From Yamagishiella unicocca (lineage: Eukaryota > Chlorophyta > Chlorophyceae > Chlamydomonadales > Volvocaceae), in NCBI GenBank assembly GCA_003116995.1, contig BDSL01000013.1:1302001-1366000 (forward strand): a DNA stretch of 64,000 nucleotides, given 5' to 3'. Each line of letters begins with the position of its first letter. Position 1 is the first letter of the stretch. The notes under the pieces are model-generated. The model searched no databases. It was not told where the DNA came from and worked only from the letters and a program-made list of their open reading frames with translations. The position numbers and the translations under genes are program-made. Below, piece after piece: positions 24,468 to 41,600 of this stretch.

Positions 24468-26517
24468 AATGCTTCGTATGTGATTACGCAAAGGTATTAT
24501 GGTTTACACGAAGTAGGAAAGTAAACTTTGTATTAAGTCCAACTATAACGTAAGGATGCTATACGAGCACGGGTCGTAACGATAGGTGTTGATCAAATGG
24601 AGCCTGGATGGCAGCGCGTACAAAATCCAGTACGTCGTAATAGATCCCACCCGGGGCTGCGGGGCATATACGTGGCGTACGCCAATAGGTAATCACGTTG
24701 CTTTCCCTGAACCAGGTACCGGTACATAAGAAGCATCCACAGAGTGTTGACGCACAGAATCAATCACGTACTTCGCAATACTTCACAAGCCAGACGCATG
24801 GGTGTATGATTGCATTTGCTTGCAGGCCGGCACCTTGGTTTGGGAAATTGGCGGCAAGTTTAAAGTGAGTCCATAGCCAATGCGCCGAAACGCGGAAGCC
24901 TTCCTCTAGCAACGGCCCATTACTGCTCGCGTTCACCATATTTAAAGGACGAATTGAGGCTCATAGTGTTTAGAATGCGCACATGCTGGATAGTTGTTCG
25001 ATACCTGCGCATGTAAGGAGCACGTTGCTCATGTTTGTTATGCTGCATGAGACAGCGTTGGCCATAAGCTCCATAACCATTCGGACAACAAGTTTGGCTC
25101 ATCATGGGACGAGCAATTTGGCGAAATTTAACCCCTACGACAAGCATCCCAAAAGCGTCCCGTACAAATCTCCTCAACGCCTCATCCTGAACCTACATGT
25201 TGTAATAACATAGGCCAAGAGGGGGCAAGACTGGTGACACGGCAGGTGACCAAGAGGCCAACCCGCGCTACGTCGAATAGCGCCAATTGGATGTTTTCTG
25301 GTGGTTGTAACAATTGGATGTTTTCTGGTGGTTGCAACAACATACATGTACGATCCCATATCATGCTAGTGATCCAATGGTCGAGCAGAGCGACAAAAAC
25401 GGTTATCCCGTGCTTGTACGGCGTTCCAACGTTTCGGCGCCAAACACATCTCGAGCTCAACAAGCGATCTAATAGCATTACACGGAAACACCACCCCGTC
25501 GGTGGAAATTGTGTTGGTGAGAGTTTACCTTGGACCTCTCGAGTGCATGAACCAGCTTAGGTGGCACCCGCACACCAGCGAATACCCTTTGTGCTGTGTC
25601 GTGACACAGTGCCGGCATTTGCGCGCGCTGTACTCAGTGTGTGCACTCATGACTACCGGCCAGCTGATCGCACTGAAAAGGTAATGCTCGAGATGGTGGG
25701 AATCGCCTCCCCCGGCTGGCAGCGCCGAGCGGCTTACAACTGTGGCTGTCGTACATGATCACCTAGTCGTATTGCCGACCGAGTTGTGTCGAGCCGCCGC
25801 TGCTAACGGACGTGCCAGCTCTGTGTCAATCACGTCCTGTGTCACGACAGCTGCATGTTCCCACTTCGGCTGTTTCAGATATGTTTTGTTTTCCTCTGGG
25901 TGAGTTCGTTTCTGTTCAAGGTAGCCTGGCTCAGCCTGATTTATTCTACAGGTTACTGTATTCCCCGTGTGCCTCTCGGCCGACTGCAGCACACTTCATA
26001 GATTGGGCGCCAGTAAAGCGTGGAACCAGATTTCGTGCACACTTTGAGACGGGGTGTGCGTATCTACCTTATCCTATATTACAGGATTATAGTACCCGAA
26101 GGAAGGTTGCTGTTGTACTTGTTACCGAAGGAAGGTGTCGTGTGAACCGACCTAATTTGCACTTTCCGCCGGCCAAGAAACCCTGGCTAGCCGATGCATT
26201 GACTACCCGCCCCGCAACTGAGACCAACGAATTGCGAGACCTCAGCAGGGCGTCGAAGATTCCAGCACATCCACTGGAGCCCACTGTAACGAGTAGTACT
26301 ACTACACGCAAATCACCAAGAATCCGCGCGCTACTTTCCTTGATGTAAACACACGCCCGAGCAATCGATGTCCCTTACTGAGCCCCACTTCAAGCCAGAC
26401 TTGCCAGCGAGAAGTTGCTGGTAATGTACCAACATGAGGTGGAACGCCCGCCCTCGGGGATGAGCTTGTTTGTATGCGTGACGTACAAACTAGCACGATC
26501 GACGTCGTATTGCTTGG
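24468..26517. other. Intergenic region, GME promoter and RRP1 3' side
   Basis: 2 kb with no recognisable gene. It should contain the GME promoter at its left end. A 27-nt direct duplication (copies at 25284 and 25311, starting CAATTGGATG) is present. A TTACA at 26089 (minus TGTAA) may be the RRP1 poly(A) signal. A 178-codon plus-strand frame at 25812-26348 has no domain and was not called. Confidence 0.45.
25284..25337. repeat. 27-nt tandem duplication
   Basis: Two adjacent, nearly identical copies (CAATTGGATGTTTTCTGGTG core) differ at one base, in intergenic DNA. Confidence 0.9.
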
Positions 26518-29500
26518 CTAGAAGAAGAGTGCGGCGCTGGCGCGGCGTGCCTGTTTCGGCAAAACCCTAGCGCCTTGCTGGCCTGCGACTTGCTGTCGTT
26601 GCTGCTTTGTTGAAGACGGTTGCACGCCGGAAGGCGCCACCTTGGGTGGACATGACTTCGCAGTTTTCTTCAGGATGCCGCCCTGTGGGTATTTGGACAT
26701 ACGCGGCAATCCCATTAACGCGCGGGGTAACAGCTGGGGTAACAGCTTTCGATGATTGGGTTTGTAAAAGGCCGATAATGGACAGATATTTGTGCTGTTT
26801 AACAGGCACGCCGGTAGGTCTACATGTAGCGGCAATGAGGCCTACGCGCAGAGCGCGGACGATGAAACAACACAACGCCCACGGAAGGCTTGCAATACCT
26901 GGCCAGGCGGCATCAATGGGCAATGCCACTCTTCAGGCAGCCCCAGGGTGGTCCAGTGGAAAACGATTCATGATGAAGCGTTTAAACGCACAATTTGGAG
27001 TTCCCGCACCTTGGCCCGCGCAGGGGGTGGCGTGCGGATGTCTGGGTCTGGGACGGGGCCACCGTGCTCGAAATAGAGGTTCTTCTTCAAGTTTATCACA
27101 ACGCGGCCCTTCTTGGCCGTGGTGACCGCGCGGCTGCGAGGCCCTGCTGCGCCAACGCCGCTCTTCTGCGCGGGGAACAAGAGACGGCATTGCTGCGTGT
27201 AAGCCATGCTTGCCGAGGGGCAGGGCCGCTGCCGTCGTAGGCAACGCTCGTATCCCTGATTGCGTACCCAGCTAAGAAATAACGAAACGCCCCAGCCTTA
27301 TTCCAATTTAGCCTGCTCCACTGGATTAGGTGTGTAGGTCAAAGGCAGCCAATGGAGCTAAACATCAGCACCCTACTAACGTGAGCCGCCCCTCAGTGCT
27401 GCACCAGAAGCACCTTTGCGCATGGAACAGGGGTCTGCACACTGCCCCAGTCGCACGCCATGGCCTGAAGAAGCAGGCGCCGCAGAATTCAAGTCCATTG
27501 AGGGGCCAGGCGGAACTTCGCACGGCCCAAACACAGGTCACCGACGGGCCTCACGTACCTGCACAGGGGTCTTGGCCTCAGACGCCCCGTTGCCCTGCTG
27601 TTTGAGTTTTAGCGCTGCCGCTGCTGCCTTGCCGCTGCTCGCAGGCGCACCAGCTGCTGCTGCCTTGCCGTTGCTCGCAGGCTCACCAGCTGCCGCTGCC
27701 TTGCCGTTGCTCGCAGGCGCACCAGCTACTGCTGCCTTGCCGCCACTTCCAGGCGCACCTCGCTTTCCGAGAACCGACGACTTCTCGGCGGGTGGTGTTG
27801 CGGCCATATCACCGTTGGGCTGCGGTTGCCGCAAGGCCTCCAGCTGCTTCTTCTTCGTGGACTTTGGAGCTGCCAGGGCAGCTGCATCGCTCCCCTGTCC
27901 CAGCTTTGCCACCGCTGCGCGCAGCGCGGCCTTTTGACCCGACGTCGGCTCCCGGTGAGCCATGCCGCCACCAGCCGCCCCAGCGTCCGACGCCGTGGGC
28001 ACCTCGGCCAGCACTGCACCGCTGTTCTGCGCCTCCTCGAGCTGCTGCTGCTTCCTCTTAGAATTCTTTTGTTTGGGCTCCTCCGGTTTCTGGTTGGCGT
28101 CAGCAGCAGTCGCGCCGCCTTGCTGTACGTCGTCCCGCAGGGTCGCGTCGATAGCTGCCGCGTTGCGCTTCGACCGCCCCAACTGCGCTGCTACCTCCCC
28201 GGCTTGCCCGTTCGGTTGGGTCGGTGCAGACAACTCAGGCTGTACCGCAGCCGCAGCCCGCTGCTCCTTTAGCTGCTGCTTCTTACTCTTGCCTGCGGCC
28301 TTACCACCGGACGACGGGCCTGCCTCGGCGCCTGCATGGGATGAGTTCGCAATATTGTCATCACATAGCAGTGACCAGCTCGATACCGCCGAGCAGTAAA
28401 ATGTAAGCTAGCCCGTACGTGAATTGGTTGTTCCCTTTACGCGCGCCGTGCTGCATAATAGGGAGTAAGACGGTGCTAGGACACGGCTGCGGAAAGGACC
28501 CGTCATACGGCCACAGAAAAGACCGTCACACGACTATTGAAAAGATTGCATGCCCACCCCTCCATTTCCGTGCATAGACAGCCGTCGTGGCAAAAGAGAT
28601 GTGCGTACTGCTTCCCTTGCAAGTTGGTACATCTAACGCATCCACACCAATGCCCGGCCATACAACCTACAACATAACGGACAACGCAACCCCGACAACC
28701 GGACGTCACAACCAGCAACGTACCAGCGTCGACCCTCTGTCGTTTACGCTGCAGCCGCTCCAGGGAACCGGACATGTCGTACAGGACCTGCCGGTTCCGC
28801 GCACGCGTGCTGGGTGCGGCGCCCAGCTCGAACAGCTGCGCCGCCAGCGCCGCCACGTCAAGCTGCTGCAGGTAGGGCGAGTCGTCCGAGGGGCTGGCAA
28901 ACTCCGACATCAGCGAGTCGAAGAGGCCCTCCCTGTAGCAACGACAGTCACGGGCAGCGCCACGGGTCACCGGCCAATCAGGTCTTCGACGCAAGTCGTA
29001 CATCACGACATAGGGGGGGCTCAGGAGACCTCAGCAGGGTCATCAATCATGCTGCGCCAAGGACCAATGCCTGGACTAGAGCAACAGGACGCGTAGTCCA
29101 GCAACAACCTCGTCGCTTCTGCCGGCGCGACTGTGCGTGCCTTCCCGCTTCCCCAAGCTCGCCGAGGCTACCGCCTCCTCGCATCCTCGTCCCTGCCGGA
29201 AAGCCTTAGGTCGTCCCCTCCCTGGGCGCTCCTCTCACCCGAACCGATGTAGGACTGCCTGCTCCCCGCACTGCAACGCATAGGTGAACGGCGTCAGCAG
29301 CGCCACCAGCGCCGCCCCCGGAACTGGCCGGCCGTCCGCCGCTCCCCGTAGCTCGTCCAGCAGCACGTCGCCGCAGTGGTAGGCCACGCCAAGCGCCGGC
29401 AGGGTGTCGCTGGGCAGCACGACGTGGTGGTGCAGGAAATCCGAGTAGCGCTGGACCAGGTCGGGGCGCCTGAGAGCAGACGGCAGTGGGTGCGCCCACC

Positions 29501-30850
29501 GAAGGTGATATGGCAACGCGTGGTTCAGCGGCAGGCAACGACGGCCATTCCGTTGCGCTGGTGCGTGCGTATAGACAGCGGGTCCAACACCGGACAGCGG
29601 TCACTGTCACACACCCACAACCTGGCCTACAATCTTGCAGATGTGGGGCTTCCCACACGGTGTTCTTTTCATACGAGTATCCCCGCGCTCGTTTCGCAAC
29701 TGAGGGTTTTCATTCCATGGCTTTTCATGACCTTCAGGTTACGCTTTGGAATGAAGGGAGGTCGTCTATTAATCCCGTCCCACGTGCTTCATGTAACCCG
29801 CAAGCAAAGACCCGTACGTTGCCCGGACCCACCATTTAGCTGCCTTCAGGCACGTCAGCATCTGGTGGATGAACTTTCGGATAAGCATCAAGAATTTGTC
29901 CAGGCGAAGGCGGTCAATGCCGAACCACTCGCGGCGTATGGTGGACATGAAGGCCGTGAAGAACAGGTACGCAGACTGGGACAAGGACAGGGGTTTAAGG
30001 GCATAAGTAAAGGCGGTATGCGTATGCAACGGCCCGACCGCTGGGTGGCTGGCTCCAGCGGGTTTCGATGCACCAGATTCAAATAGTCGTCATGTAAACT
30101 GCGTGACTTCATCGTACAGTGAAGGACACCATCCAACGAAACACCGCCGTTATGCAAGCCATATGGCGCACAAAACCCAACAGCACACCCAAACAAGCAA
30201 TCGCCACGGCTTCCGCATGCAGCAGCAATGCTCGTGTTATGAGGTGGTGACTTTGCTGTACGTATGGCGTGTAGGAGGAAGTGTAAGTCTCGGCGCCGAT
30301 TACGGGCACCCTTAGCACGGACAGCAATCACGACACTGGCCGATTGCCTTCTCCTATGAAAACACATCCCTTGCCTAACTATGCAAGGCGCAGTTGCGCC
30401 GTACCTGCTCGGAGAGTTGAGTCAACATGGCGGCGAGGCGCTCAGCAAGGTCCGCCTGGGTTTCAAGGGTGTCAGACTTGCCGTCAATGCTTGCCAAAAT
30501 CACACGCTCCATTTGTGACGTGAAAGAATTACTGGCGGTATGACGCTTCCAACGACTTGCCGGCGGCCGGTCCACTGTACCTGAACTGGCGCCTTGTCCG
30601 AGTGCCAGAAGCAGTAGAAAAGCCCCTTCCATATCTTCATCATATCGGACTCTCGCAAGTCCGCCTTGCGAACCAGCCAGCCCTTAAGGGCCTGCAGCCC
30701 CTTCTCTCGCGTCTGGTAATCGACGCTGCCCAAAGCGCGAGCGAACTTGGAATTGCCCGGGTGCCCATCATCAAGTAAAGGCTCTAGAACCTGCTTGTCC
30801 TTCTTCTGCTTTTTCGCTTTTGGCGGCTGAGCAGCCTGTGGGGCGGTCAT
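26518..30850 (-). CDS. RRP1: Ribosomal RNA processing protein 1 (NOP52 family)
   Basis: Exons 30850-30581, 30455-30405, 29975-29833, 29469-29239, 28932-28724, 28331-27559, 27165-27010 and 26682-26518 give 665 residues with all phases matching. RRP1 is a nucleolar factor for 27S pre-rRNA maturation and 60S subunit assembly. The conserved N-terminal domain shows KFARALGSVDYQTREKGLQA, KIWKGLFYCFWHSDKAPVQ, FMSTIRREWFGIDRLRLDKF and YALQCGEQAVLHRFG. The middle is Ala/Lys/Gln-rich and includes three 12-residue repeats of GKAA-AG-PASNG type. The C-terminus has RVVINLKKNLYFEHGGP, RTPPPARAK and GGILKKTAK, resembling the short basic motif at the end of plant RRP1 proteins. The basic, low-complexity half fits nucleolar localisation. 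Confidence 0.93.
27636..27757 (-). repeat. 36-nt coding repeats in RRP1
   Basis: Three to four copies of a 36-nt unit encode the 12-residue pattern GKAAxAGxPASN/S in exon 6 of RRP1. The copies are in frame, so length changes would not break the protein. Confidence 0.8.
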
Positions 30851-32313
30851 GGCGTTTCGAGAACTGTGCTTCGGTGCGTTGACAACGGTAGGCTGGAAGG
30901 CACAAAAGATGCGGGATGTTCAGTAGATGGAATAGTCTGGGTAATGATGATGGGCCAAAGCACATGTTATAGCAACACCCAGGCGGGCAGTCGTAGCCGT
31001 ACCACAAAGGGCCAATTCACAACTGCTGGGACCCGCGAGGATTGCGGAACCCCGTCCTCTGCGTCCACTACACATTCTTCCCCCACACGCTTGTCATGAC
31101 GTAACTATTGGAAGTCCTCATTAAAACAGGGTTTTCACGTTGCCCTAGCCAAGCTGAGCCAAGCTGCAAAGGGCTGCAACGTGCTGCAAGCATATCGGCG
31201 CGCGGGGCAGTAAACGATATTTAGGAACGCTGATTGGAGGACCCTTTGCGGACCCATTACGAGTCCATGACGCAGGGGGTGCAGCAAGTGTGGTGTGCCC
31301 TCGTAATTTACTTGCTTAGCGGTGACACACGCGCTTCATAACGCATCTCCCGGTACCACTGCATTCCAGTTGCTGCGACCAAGCTTCATTCCAGTTTGTA
31401 CCACCTTGCCCCACAGGGCTGGCTTACCCGCCGGCCACCGGACGCGGACAAGTGTCCACATGACGTTCTATTCAGCGTGGTGGGCGGGTGTACAAGCCAG
31501 CAACGAAACGTGCAGAGCGGCCCAGGGCACGGCGTATCTCGCGTTCTTACAGGTACCTTAGGACGTGTGTTCTGTCACAACGTCCGTGCTATCCGCAGCA
31601 GCACAGACATGCAGGGCTGCCTTACGCCCGCCTCAGCCCTTTGCGCTACTGAGACCTGCCTCCCAAGCGCGTGGCAGGAGACTACCACATTCTCATCCCT
31701 GCGCAGCCATCCCTCAGGTATACACACCACTCACGACAGGACCCAAGTACCACATCGCCCGGTGGTTCCACCGTTTGGCCTGGAGCCCAATGTAACAAAT
31801 ACTATTGCATATCGCGCTTCCCATGTGACTCATGCCGATCACTTTGGTTGGTCCAGCTCCACTGGATGCCCCCCTTCAAGCAACCGCCTCGTTGTATTCG
31901 AGTGCACCGGAGAGCTCGGCGCAGGCCCAGCCGCTACCCAGGTATTCGGCCCCTGAACAGTCGCCCGTTAATGTATCATAGCAATTCCAACCACCTTCCA
32001 CCGCCAGGCCGCCAGAAGCGCACAACAAACGCTCCAAGGCATTATTGGTCGGTCACCCCAAGTCCTCGCTGCACTAGGGCGTCTAGTAAACTCGTCGCGG
32101 TCGACCTATCGACACGCAAGCGCGCTGCTACTTCATTGCTATGCTTTGCAGACGGCAAGAAAACATCACCTACTCTTGTCCTCATCTCTTGTTCTACTCC
32201 TATTCGCGCTCTCCCACCCGAACTGCCTGTGCGCCCACGCTTCTTTCTTGCTCGCGTCCATACTTTCCTCCGCCCAACTAGCTGCTGAGCAGCCAGGAAG
32301 CCCAGGGCCCACG
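30851..32313. other. Intergenic region, RRP1 promoter and DHS 3' side
   Basis: 1.46 kb with no gene recognised. The right part should carry the DHS 3' UTR (TTACA at 31547, minus TGTAA), the left part the RRP1 promoter. Open frames on plus here have no domain or start context worth calling. Confidence 0.4.
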
Positions 32314-36656
<4,343 letters not shown>

Positions 36657-37049
36657 TTTGGCCCTCTTGGAGATGAAGCCTATGTAATCTTGCTAGCTAA
36701 AAAGAAGGAATGTTTATTGACGACAACCTGCCTATGAACCCAGCTCCATTGAGCTCGGCTTCTGGGCCAAGAGCGATATCATGATACTTAAAACCGTATG
36801 CGTAAATGTCTATGGGGTGGAGTAGTAGATCCGAAACGTCAAAGCCCTTGCCGCCATTTCGGAGCGCCGCCTCCGTATTGCGATTACTATACGGTAATGC
36901 ATGTCCAATCGCTCCTTCGCAGGGGGTTATGAGAGTTGTAAGTGAATCTAATTTCTTCAGCACGCTGCTCGTAAAGGCATGGCTCCGAGGGCCCCGCAAT
37001 AAACATCCGAACCAGGGGTCGAAACCGACGACTCCCTCGACGTCTCTCG

Positions 37050-38322
37050 CTATTGCAGCTCGCCGTCTGGGTGTGCTCCGTCCGGATTTACTGCAAGGGC
37101 CAGAGGACGGTTGGTTAGCAGCGGCTCCCATAAAAGTTTGGAACGCCCAACGTGTGGGATGCTCTGGAACCCCGCGCGCAGCATGCTCACACCGTCCAAG
37201 CACTCCTTGAGTTCCTCTTCCACGAACTTCCTCGTCAAGTCGAGGTATTCGGCGTGGTGTTCGCGCATGAAATGCTCAAAGGACCACTCCTCCACCACCA
37301 GCAGATCCCTGGGCAGCCAAGCACAGGGCCGCGGTACACAGCGTGCGGTGGGGTTTCATCATCGATGCCCTCACTCACGCCGACAAACCCAGGCATGAAG
37401 GTGCTTGCTTCTCCAATCCTCGTAGCTCCAAGGCTCTAGGTTCAGGGCGTAGCTGCGCAAATGGCAAGGCCAGGCAGCTGACGGCAAGCGACGCGTCGTG
37501 CAACCGCTGCGGCGCGCATCACTTACCTGTACTGGTCCTTCCACACATAGACATCTGCCTTGGTTTCGGAGCCATCCTGCAAGCCCGGCGCGTCGTCGTG
37601 TGGAAGGTCGGTGCGGAAAAGCATGCGGCACCCCTGGAGCCAGCTGGCCACGTACCTCCAGGACAGGTGCGACTGTGGCACGGTAGTATTCCTCACTTTC
37701 GTACACTGCGCCAGAAGGCAAAACATGCAAGCCTATCTTACATTTCGGCACCAATTTTCTCGTAAGGAACGAATTTCTCTGTGAAGCTGTGCGGAGCCTT
37801 ATGTAAGCCTTACTAGCCGTACTAGGCACATATCACCCCTGTTAGTCGTAGACAGGGTAATAATACGACTGACATACCCTGTCGTAGCCACCCCTTCGAG
37901 CATTTACCCTCCGCACTGGCCATAACTTTGATGACGGTCATCCCATAGGCTCCCCTAATGCCGCACCACATGCTACTGATCTGGCACTGCGTTAGGTGCT
38001 TGGACAGGCAGCCGGAGCTCCCACGTACCGTCCAGCACCTCGAGTTCTTTGTCCGAGAGGTCCAAGAGCACCTGGAACGCACCGACGCGATTCAATGTGC
38101 ATAACGGCAACGGCGAGAAAATACTATGCCGGCGCAATTTACCTTTCCTTCGACCTTTGCCTCCTTGGTCGAGGGCACAATCGCAGGGAACACCTGGCCT
38201 TTCACTTTGTAACGAGTGTACCCGTTGAGCGCCGCAGGTTTGGAGGAGGGCACACGTTTTATAAGAAGCTTGACTACCTCATCAGCCATCAGGGTCCCGT
38301 AGACAAAGGCATTGCCTGGCAT
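37050..38322 (-). CDS. AIG2 / gamma-glutamylcyclotransferase-like protein
   Basis: Exons 38322-38143, 38071-38029, 37705-37656, 37576-37527, 37308-37193 and 37090-37050 give 159 residues, the usual size for this fold. The N-terminus reads MPGNAFVYGTLMADEVV, with the YGTL substrate loop of the cyclotransferase fold, then YKVKGQVFPAIVP, ELEVLDVYESEEYYR (acidic residue region expected at the active site) and VYVWKDQYRDLLVVEEWSFEHF. Plant AIG2-like proteins were found as defence-induced genes; relatives act on gamma-glutamyl peptides, but activity has not been shown for many members and cannot be inferred here. Donor choice at 37193 is open: splicing three bases later would end the protein at once with a TAA. 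An in-frame ATG lies 69 nt upstream of the chosen start. Confidence 0.87.
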
Positions 38323-38682
38323 TTTTTCCGATCCTCGGAGTTTCAGACTGATGTAATTAACAGTAGAGCTGGGTGCCTCTGTTTCCAGCAAAAGACTCCT
38401 TCAACGATCCTTCACCAATTCAGCGAAAGAAGGCTCCCGAAGCAGGTTGTTAAATCTTACTTGTGATCCTGTGATGTGGCCCACTCGATGGTATCACAGG
38501 AAGAACAGGGACGGCAAAACCCTAAAGCGTAGGGCCCTCTGCCCATCCCAGTTTAACCACTTATGGACTGACATTGCACGGCCCCGTTCCCTGATCCCTC
38601 CACCACGCTCCAACCACGTACAAAAAACCTCTTCACAAATTAAAAAAATGCCCACAGTTCCGGTACCAAACTACCAACAGCC
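38323..38682. promoter_or_regulatory. Divergent promoter interval, AIG2-like / unknown gene
   Basis: 360 nt separate the minus-strand AIG2-like start from the plus-strand start at 38683. A short A-rich tract lies just before the plus start. No distinct motif was recognised. Confidence 0.4.
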
Positions 38683-41600
38683 ATGAACAGGCAGGCACGC
38701 TACCCCGCGCTGTCCGTCGGGTGGCTCTATGTCGCGCTGGGTTCGATCGCGGTCTTCGCTTCCAGCACTGCCACCGTGGCGCCGCATCCCGCGCTTGGAG
38801 CAGAGCTCGCCACTCCGCCGTGGCTTCAAGGCCTTTTCTCACCATCCAAGGCTGCAACACTCGGCAGCAGACTCCCTAGTGAAGCCACGGGGGACACGTT
38901 AGCGGCCCTGGCGGCGGCATACCCAACGTGGTGGGCTGCTGCTGACGAGGACGAGGCAGACACAGGGCGGCCCACAGGTGGGGCCTTCAGACAAGGCTGC
39001 CAGGGCGCAGACGCGCTGTAGACCGGCACGGCGGCAGCGTTTCCACGCTCGGGCCGAGCGGGCAGCTTTGAGCGCTTCCTGCACCAACCCGTGCCATGAA
39101 TCAGCAGACCGCCTAGCGACGCCACTCCGCCCCTTCAAGCGGCAGTTACCTCCCGCTGGCCAGCAGTTTCGTACCGCACCGCACCGCCATGGCCACCGCC
39201 CACTCCACAGCCACCGCGACGACCTGCCTGGGCCCCCTGACGCGCCAAGAAACTGTGTTTGCCTGTGCGTACCGCCCTCGTCGCCTGCACCTCCGCATCC
39301 TCATCACACCTACGTGTCGCCTCCGCACGCAGGCCCAGACAACCCTAGCGACGTATTTGGGTCGGGATTGGCGGACTGGGCGGTCCGCACCCAACAGCAG
39401 CTGCCGCTGCTGCGTGAGCTAGAGAGCGTGGAGAACGTCCGATCCGCCCAGAGGCTGGAGGATGCGGTCACAGCATTCCTGCGCGACGTCTCATCGCGCG
39501 TAGGGCCCGCGGCGTCGACAGTACCAGGGACTGGGGGCGGCACGGGCGGCCAGGGCGTGGGCGCAGGCGGGGGCGGGGGGCCTTGGGGGGCTTCGGCACT
39601 GGATGCCGTGCGGCAGTGGCTGGAGGCTGAGGCAGGTGCCGCAGCAGCAGCCTGGGAGCGGTCGCAGTCAACGTCTCAGTCGTCGAGGGGCGGCGGGTCG
39701 CGAGCGGACGGCGGCCAGAAGCGCAGCGGCGGCAGTAGCAGCGCAGGCAGCAGCAGCGGCAGTAGCAGCGCAGGCAGCAGCAGCGGCAGTAGCAGCGCAC
39801 GCAGCAGCAGCGGCAGTAGCAGCGCAGGCAGCAGCAGCGGCAGCAGCAGCACAGGCGGCACCGGCAGTAGCGGTGGCGAGCGCAACGATGGGGAGGGGGG
39901 TCATGGGGAGATTGACGGTCGCGGCGGCAGCGGTGGCAGTGGCAGTAGTGAAGACGGATGGAAGGCTGGAGGTGTGGAGCCTGGTACTTTGGATGCCACG
40001 CGGTCGGTGCTGTCGGGCGCCTTGGGACACCAATTGGCCGGCAGCCTCGCGAGCTGGCTGCACGAGACAGCCCGCCGCCCGCCCGCGGTCCAGGGCCCCC
40101 TGGATGGAGCTGCGCCAACCGGGGGTGCGGACCAGAATCCGGGCGCCGCCGGTTCCGGCAGGCGTCGGTTGCAGCGACTCAGCGGAGACCGCCGCCGTGA
40201 TGGCGGGGATGACGGTGGTGGCGGCGACGGTGGCGGCGATGATAGCGGCGGCGACGACGGTGGCGGCCCTGATGTCGGCGGTGATGCCAAAGGCAAAGAC
40301 GGTGGCAAAGGCAAAGGTGGCGGTGATGGCGGCGGTGAGAGTAAAGGCAAAGGAGATGGCAAAGGCGAAGGCGATGGCAAGGGCGATGGAGATGGCAAAG
40401 GCGATGGAGATGGCAAAGCCGATGGAGATGGCAAAGGCGATGGAGATGGCAAAGCCGATGGAGATGGCAAAGCCGATGGTGATGGCAAAGCCGATGGTGG
40501 CGGCGGTGGTGATGGTGGCGGCGACGGTGATGGCGGCGGTGGTGGAGATGGTGATGGTGCCGGCGGAGACGATGGCGGAGACGATGGCGGAGATGATGGC
40601 GGAGATGATGCCGGTGGTGATGCCGCCGGCGAAGACAATGCCGGCGACGATGGCGGTGGTGATGGCGGTGGTGACGGCGGAGGCGCGGGCGACGGCATGG
40701 AGGATAACCGGACCTCATCGCGGCCGCTGCGGGTAGGAGGGTTGCGAGGAAACTCGGGGGGTTACAGAAAAGAACCGCCTACTCGACATGGGAAGTGCGG
40801 AAATCCACACACGCTTGCGGCCGGCATCTGGCCGCTTTGCACGCGCAAACCGGCACATGCAAACCACGTGCACAATTAGATTGGCTCCTGCAGCCTCGAG
40901 CGATCGCGAACAATCTCAACCACCACGTGGGTACTCACTTGTGCAGGGCACTTGTGCAGGGCTGACTCCCCTCCCCCCCTCCCCGCCACCCACCTGCACG
41001 AGCTGACCGCATACACAGTGGACAGAGAAGATTACTGCATCGGGGGAGAGCCCTCCTTTCCTAACAGGTGCCGCACAGGCACCATAATAAAGTGCGCTGC
41101 AAGGATACCGCCCATGCCGCCGGGCCTTGCTGCCGCCCATGCCGCCGGGGCTTGCTGCCACCCATGCCGCCGGGGCTTGCTGCCACCCATGCCGCCGGGG
41201 CTTGCTGCCGCCCATGCCGCCGGGGCTTGCTGCCACCCATGCCGCCGGGGCTTGCTGTCGCGTGACGGCCTGCCTCCGCTCCCCTCCCCTCCGCTCGCAG
41301 GACGCCGCTGCCGCGGTATTGCTCAACAACCCCCTGCCCCGGGAGCGAGCCACCGAGCGCCTGCTGCAGCTGTACCGCATCGTGCAGCAGGACCTGCTGG
41401 GCGGCGACGTGCCCTTCACCGGGGGCAGAGTCCAGCGCCGGCAAGTCGCTACCTGCGTCATGCGGCTAGTGTTCGGGGCCGCAGTCGGCCGCGCGCCGCA
41501 GAATGCCGCTGCTGCTGCTGCTGCTGCTCCCCAGTGCTCACTGACCGCTGCCCACCCGCCGCCAGGTGCGAAAATCGACCGTTCGTGTTCACCCCTCGGG

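Noticed and set aside
25812..26348. 178-codon plus-strand frame
   Set aside because: No recognisable domain, no splice support, and TGTAA overlaps its stop codon, leaving no 3' UTR. It may be chance.
31322..32288. Plus-strand frames between RRP1 and DHS
   Set aside because: No domain, no convincing exon borders; the region reads as promoter and 3' UTR.
36697..37203. 168-codon minus-strand frame below the AIG2-like gene
   Set aside because: It overlaps the AIG2-like exons in another frame and continues into the gap before DHS without any domain. It is probably 3' UTR.
39468..40718. Minus-strand Pro/Ser-, His/Arg- and Leu-rich open frames
   Set aside because: Mirror images of the Gly/Asp/Lys and Ser/Gly coding repeats of the plus-strand unknown gene; no start context, splice sites or domains.
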